Assembly: GCA_033819885.1 (NCBI GenBank)
Contig: JAQYUZ010000004.1
Coordinates: 372,001-436,000, forward strand
Direction of reading: 5' to 3'
Length of the DNA: 64,000 bases
DNA from: Microbotryomycetes sp. JL201
Taxonomy: Eukaryota > Basidiomycota > Microbotryomycetes
Shown here in pieces: positions 61,897-64,000 of this stretch (positions within the stretch are counted from its first letter, which is position 1; every line of letters starts with the position of its first letter). The notes under the pieces were generated by a model. The model saw only the letters and a list, made by a program, of their open reading frames with translations, ran no database searches and was not told the origin of the DNA. A program made the translations under genes and the position numbers.

Positions 61897-62307
61897 ACGA
61901 GTGAATGGACAAATGTGTTCGCACACGGACGTTTTGCGCAGGCGATGTGGCACAATTCGTTTATTATTTTGTACCCCGAGCCACGAGCTTGGCGATATCT
62001 TTCATTTTAGACTTTGCATGCGTAGCTGTCGCTGTTGTTGTTCTTTCCGAGTCTCCGATGTCATAACAAGCGGTTTTGGCGATGACGGTTGCGGTCTTAA
62101 TGAAATGGGCTAATGCCGCAGCAAGGTTGGCCGCATGAAAGGAACCTCGCAGCTCAAACCTCACGCCACTTGAGACGACCGCTGAGACCGACGACAGAGT
62201 GTGCCAGCTGGTGACTGGTGTCGCCTCGAGCTATCTGGAGAGAGCTGCAGTCGAACGCACCTCGGGGCCCAGGCGAGGCTGGCGCGCGTTCGAACGAGTG
62301 CGGTGAC
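61897..62307. other. Intergenic stretch with a possible small minus-strand gene
   Basis: About 410 bp. On the minus strand, exons 62309-62261 and 62181-61964 (donor GTGCGT, acceptor CAG) would encode 88 aa ending KMKDIAKLVARGTK in a continuous frame. Its start codon would overlap the start of the plus-strand gene at 62308, which makes at least one of the two starts doubtful. I recognise no family, so this is recorded here rather than as a gene. Confidence 0.25.
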
Positions 62308-63985
62308 ATGTCGTCTCCGGCGCTAGCGGCTTACCTTGACGACATGGGTAAGTAAATGTCCGCCGTGCAAGGCAGCAGACTGGATCAGTCTCGCTCTCAT
62401 GCACGCGCGCGCCCTGTCCCTCGCAAGGCGGATATGGCAAAGTACGCCTCTGTATAAGCTTGCAGAGGGCTGACAAACTTTCACACACATAGATGACCTC
62501 GATGCAATTCTCGATCGCATGGACGCTGCCTCGCTCGGCTCCGCCATTAGCGGTCAGCGAACGACGGCGGCGGCGGCGCCCCGTCCACGAAGTTCAGCAT
62601 TCCCGACAAGGTCATCCTCGCGCAACTCATCAACGTCAAGGCTGTCTGCCAAGCCCTCGGTCAGATCGTTCAACTCGCTGTCGTCCAATACGAGCACAAA
62701 CACGAATCTGGCCGGACCTAAATCAGATGACGACGTCACACCCTCCCTTAATCAAGGAGAATGGGCACAGAGACAACGAGGAATCAGGGCAACCGCCTCA
62801 GCATTGACCGGACGCAAGCCGAGGCCGCCGCCGCTGAGAGACGATGCCGGTAACTCGCGCCACTTTGGCCAAGACGGATCTCCAGGCTCGTCAGTGAAAT
62901 CAGTCCCGTCAACGCCGCGGTCTGCAACGCGCAGTCCAACATCGTTGCATCCACCGTCGACCGCGAGCCCAAGCCGTCTGATGCCTCGGTCGCCGCTCAG
63001 CGACCGCACACCTCTCGACGACCTTGCCTTTCTCAAAGACCTTAACGACTGGGCAGAGAACGACCACGACTCCATCCGCAGCGGTACGAGCTCCAACAAG
63101 GCTACGAACTCACGCTCTCAGCGCTTGCGGGAAGACATTGAAAAGGCCGCCAGGCGATTACGCCAGACGACGACTGCTGGCGAGTCTGCTGGCTCGACTC
63201 CACCTCCCGTATCAAGCCTACCGCCCTCGCCCCTGCCTCCCTCGCCTCTGCCACCTTCTTCGTCAACCCTAGCGTCACCAGCTCCGTCCGACCTCGATGT
63301 GTTTCGTCCGCAACTTGATACGCGATCGAGTAGCACGAGCAGCGGCGTCCCGACCTCGTCCTTGGTCCACAGCGGTCTGCCATTGTTTCCCGGCGCTTCG
63401 GTTTCTTACACGTCACTGAAAAGCTCTTTGGACGACTCCACCTTGTCGCATCTGAAGGACGAAGACACGAAGTCGCTTGCGTCGTTCCAGTCCGCGGAGT
63501 CAATCAAACCCTTAGCAAGCGGGCTGTGGCATTCCAGTTTGGGCAGTCCATTAGACAGGAGAGAGTCTAGGTTGAGGACAGACGCTGCAAGAGAGATGAG
63601 AGAGTGGTCTCAGGGCTTGCTCGTGTGGCAAAAGGACCAGGTTGGATCGTCTTCTGCGTCGACAAGCAAGCATCCTTTCATGCGAGAGGTCAGGTCATCC
63701 GAACAGTCTTTTGCTATGGTAGATGCTGACGCCAGTGTGTAGGTACCTTCCGTGGTCAAGCGCAAGATTGGCTCTTCAAAGCGAGAATCGACGCAATTGT
63801 TTTCGGCGACAGAAGCATTGATGTTTGGGTTGGACGAAGGCCAAAAAGCCAAGGAACCGAAACAGAAAGAGAAAGAAAAAGACAAAAGCGATAAGATGAA
63901 AGGTGCCGACCCCGGAAGAGACGGATCTTGGCACAAAGCGATCGGCGTCTTGCGCGATGATGGGTATTTTCGCGTCTACGCAGAG
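62308..63985 (+). CDS. Ser/Pro-rich protein with a PH-like start (3' truncated by window)
   Basis: Visible exons are 62308-62347, 62493-63688 and 63743-63985, followed by a GTAATT donor that runs off the window (493 codons seen). The start MSSPALAAYLDDMDDLDAILDRMD is followed by a long disordered region with PPSPLPPSPLPPSS-type runs and LDDLAFLKDLNDWAEN. A conserved-looking block begins at REVPSVVKRKIGSSKRESTQ and continues FSATEALMFGLDEGQKAKE. Then GSWHKAIGVLRDDGYFRVYAE looks like the first two strands of a PH domain. RA-PH or adaptor-type proteins are possible. The decisive domain lies outside the window, so the function stays open. Confidence 0.6.
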
Positions 63986-64000
63986 GTAATTACCAGTGAT

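Noticed and set aside
61964-62309. Small two-exon minus-strand gene of 88 aa
   Set aside because: The splice sites and frame work. However, its ATG overlaps the plus-strand start in a CATG palindrome and no family is recognised, so it is kept only as a note.
1-64000. tRNA genes, rRNA, CRISPR arrays, transposon or retroelement remains
   Set aside because: No B-box-like GGTTCGANNCC outside coding sequence, no terminal repeats, no reverse transcriptase or transposase motifs and no spaced repeats were seen on either strand.

Overview
The window is a compact, intron-dense fungal nuclear chromosome segment, most likely from a basidiomycete. I assign 24 protein-coding genes (two cut by the window edges), roughly one per 2.7 kb, with about 113 introns. 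Most introns are 50-85 nt, and many have donors reading GTACGT, GTGCGT, GTGAGT or GTAAGT. A CTGAC-like branch site often lies shortly before the acceptor. Complex I (a 24 kDa subunit gene), a SNAPc-like Myb protein and an alkyltransferase-like protein argue against Saccharomyces-type yeasts. A small-genome Pucciniomycotina such as Mixia is my guess, not a demonstrated assignment. I see no mobile elements, viral fossils, tRNA, rRNA or CRISPR arrays.

Layout. 1-8.6 kb: 3' part of L-2-hydroxyglutarate dehydrogenase, mitochondrial ribosomal protein S4 (NAM9), SNF5-type chromatin remodeller, sugar-porter MFS, complex I 24 kDa subunit (-), AIM41/GatB-YqeY protein (-). 8.7-25.6 kb: one giant midasin (MDN1/REA1) gene with 18 exons and 5309 codons. 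26-34 kb: VBA-like MFS transporter, a putative glycosyltransferase (-), FCF1, a membrane START-domain protein (-). 34.6-41 kb: SET1 (-) divergent from zuotin (ZUO1), then ATL1 (-). 41.3-51.8 kb: SNAPC4-like Myb protein with AT-hooks, a PCI-domain protein (-), a Sec7-PH Arf-GEF. 52-57 kb: AP-1 beta adaptin and the YDJ1-type chaperone (-). 57.4-64 kb: SUB1/PC4, a small unknown protein (-), a PEX11-like protein (-), a conserved unknown, and the 5' part of a Ser/Pro-rich PH-like protein.

How the genes relate. They are mainly housekeeping genes: ribosome assembly and co-translational folding (MDN1, FCF1, ZUO1, YDJ1), chromatin and transcription (SNF5, SET1, SNAPC4-like, SUB1), mitochondria (L2HGDH, NAM9, NDUFV2-like, AIM41) and membrane traffic (Sec7-PH, AP-1 beta). 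Nothing looks like an operon or a metabolite cluster. Many neighbours are divergent with very short shared promoters (45-120 bp).

Exon models were built by hand. Each was checked for splice dinucleotides, preserved frame and total length divisible by three. The most unusual signals are splicing oddities: a 5-nt microexon in SET1, GC-AG introns, and a splittable intron in the complex I gene. I did not find a convincing undescribed multi-gene system.
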